Positions 14,132 to 14,281 of a stretch of DNA of 14,281 nucleotides are shown here, in pieces; position 1 is the first letter of the stretch, and the number at the start of each line of letters is the position of its first letter. The stretch comes from DASRVA01 sp035550715 (GTDB taxonomy: Bacteria; Gemmatimonadota; Gemmatimonadetes; JACCXV01; JAHWKZ01), in the NCBI GenBank assembly GCA_035550715.1, contig DASZOP010000119.1:1-14281 (forward strand). Reading direction: 5' to 3'. Both the position numbers and the translations under genes were made by a program. The notes beneath the pieces are model-generated. The model had not been told where the DNA came from. It did not search any database and was given only the letters and a program-made list of their open reading frames with translations.

Positions 14132-14196
14132 GGCCGCTGAGGATGCCCGATATCTGCGTTGCGCTCGCGCCTTGATCTCGGGCATCCTGAGCGGCC
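14132..14196. repeat. 65-nt inverted repeat, copy 2 of the hairpin family; likely terminator of the tRNA unit
   Basis: Outer stem GGCCGCT (14132-14138) pairs with AGCGGCC (14190-14196). After a G14139-G14189 mismatch, AGGATGCCCGA (14140-14150) pairs with TCGGGCATCCT (14178-14188), and ATC (14152-14154) pairs with GAT (14174-14176). The cores CCGATATCTGCGTTGCGCTC (14147-14166) and GCGCCTTGAT (14167-14176) are identical to copy 1, but the 57-nt extra apical part of copy 1 is absent. It starts 10 nt after the tRNA CCA and lies between this unit and a converging leftward gene, so it could terminate both. Confidence 0.85.
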
Positions 14197-14241
14197 TCGA
14201 TCGTTCGTAAAACCCGCCGGAACCACCCCGGAAGCGTATCT

Positions 14242-14281
14242 TCAGGAGCAGAGCTCTTCGATCTCGGCGCGGGCGTCGTGG
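14242..14281 (-). CDS. C-terminal end of an unidentified leftward gene (5' end outside window)
   Basis: On the minus strand a frame enters at the right edge and ends at TGA (14244-14242), reading HDARAEIEELCS. Eleven of its twelve codons end in G or C, as in neighbouring genes, which supports real coding despite the short length. The tail cannot be assigned to a family. The copy 2 hairpin lies 45 nt beyond the stop, where a terminator would be expected. Confidence 0.5.
   Translation of the reverse strand, partial: HDARAEIEELCS

Noticed and set aside
13884..14196. Integration site or genomic island border at the tandem serine tRNAs
   Set aside because: No integrase, no direct repeat of a tRNA 3' end, and no change in base composition are visible within the window.

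Overview
The window is GC-rich (third codon positions are mostly G or C) chromosomal DNA of a diderm bacterium. It carries two GWxTD-type secreted proteins, the tail of a PorV/PorQ-like outer-membrane barrel, a signal-peptide lipoprotein and an LspA lipoprotein signal peptidase. That combination points to the FCB side of the tree (Gemmatimonadota or a related candidate phylum). This is inferred from gene content, since no rRNA or taxonomic marker is present. I see no phage, transposase, CRISPR array or defence island.

Left part (1-6300): the 3' end of an outer-membrane barrel gene is followed by a strong 13-bp hairpin terminator and a roughly 300-bp gap. A GWxTD-family secreted protein follows, whose stop codon lies inside a 122-nt long-stem inverted repeat. 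Next come thiE (thiamine-phosphate synthase) and, overlapping it by 4 bp, a beta-propeller lipoprotein. The lipoprotein gene runs into a second, TPR-containing GWxTD protein on the opposite strand, and the two overlap tail to tail by 28 bp.

Middle and right (6283-13702): a divergent intergenic region holds back-to-back promoters and AAACCGG boxes. It drives the second GWxTD gene leftward and a tight seven-gene run rightward: yggS (PLP homeostasis), a trimeric-type purine nucleoside phosphorylase, ileS, a TraR/DksA zinc-finger protein, lspA, an RluD-family pseudouridine synthase and a membrane-anchored gluzincin peptidase. Gaps are 1 to 16 nt or overlaps, so one transcript is likely. The run mixes translation (ileS, pseudouridine synthase), transcription control (DksA-like), envelope lipoprotein maturation (lspA), nucleotide salvage and cofactor homeostasis.

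Right end (13703-14281): a spacer contains two imperfect 24-bp repeats. It is followed by two type II serine tRNA genes, Ser(UGA) and Ser(GCU), both with encoded CCA. A second, shorter (65 nt) copy of the inverted repeat comes next, then the last 12 codons of an unidentified leftward gene.

The most interesting observation is the two-copy hairpin family. The copies share a 20-nt 5' core, a 10-nt 3' core and a G-G mismatch at the same stem position, while five stem base pairs differ by compensatory double substitutions. Both copies sit directly at the 3' ends of genes.
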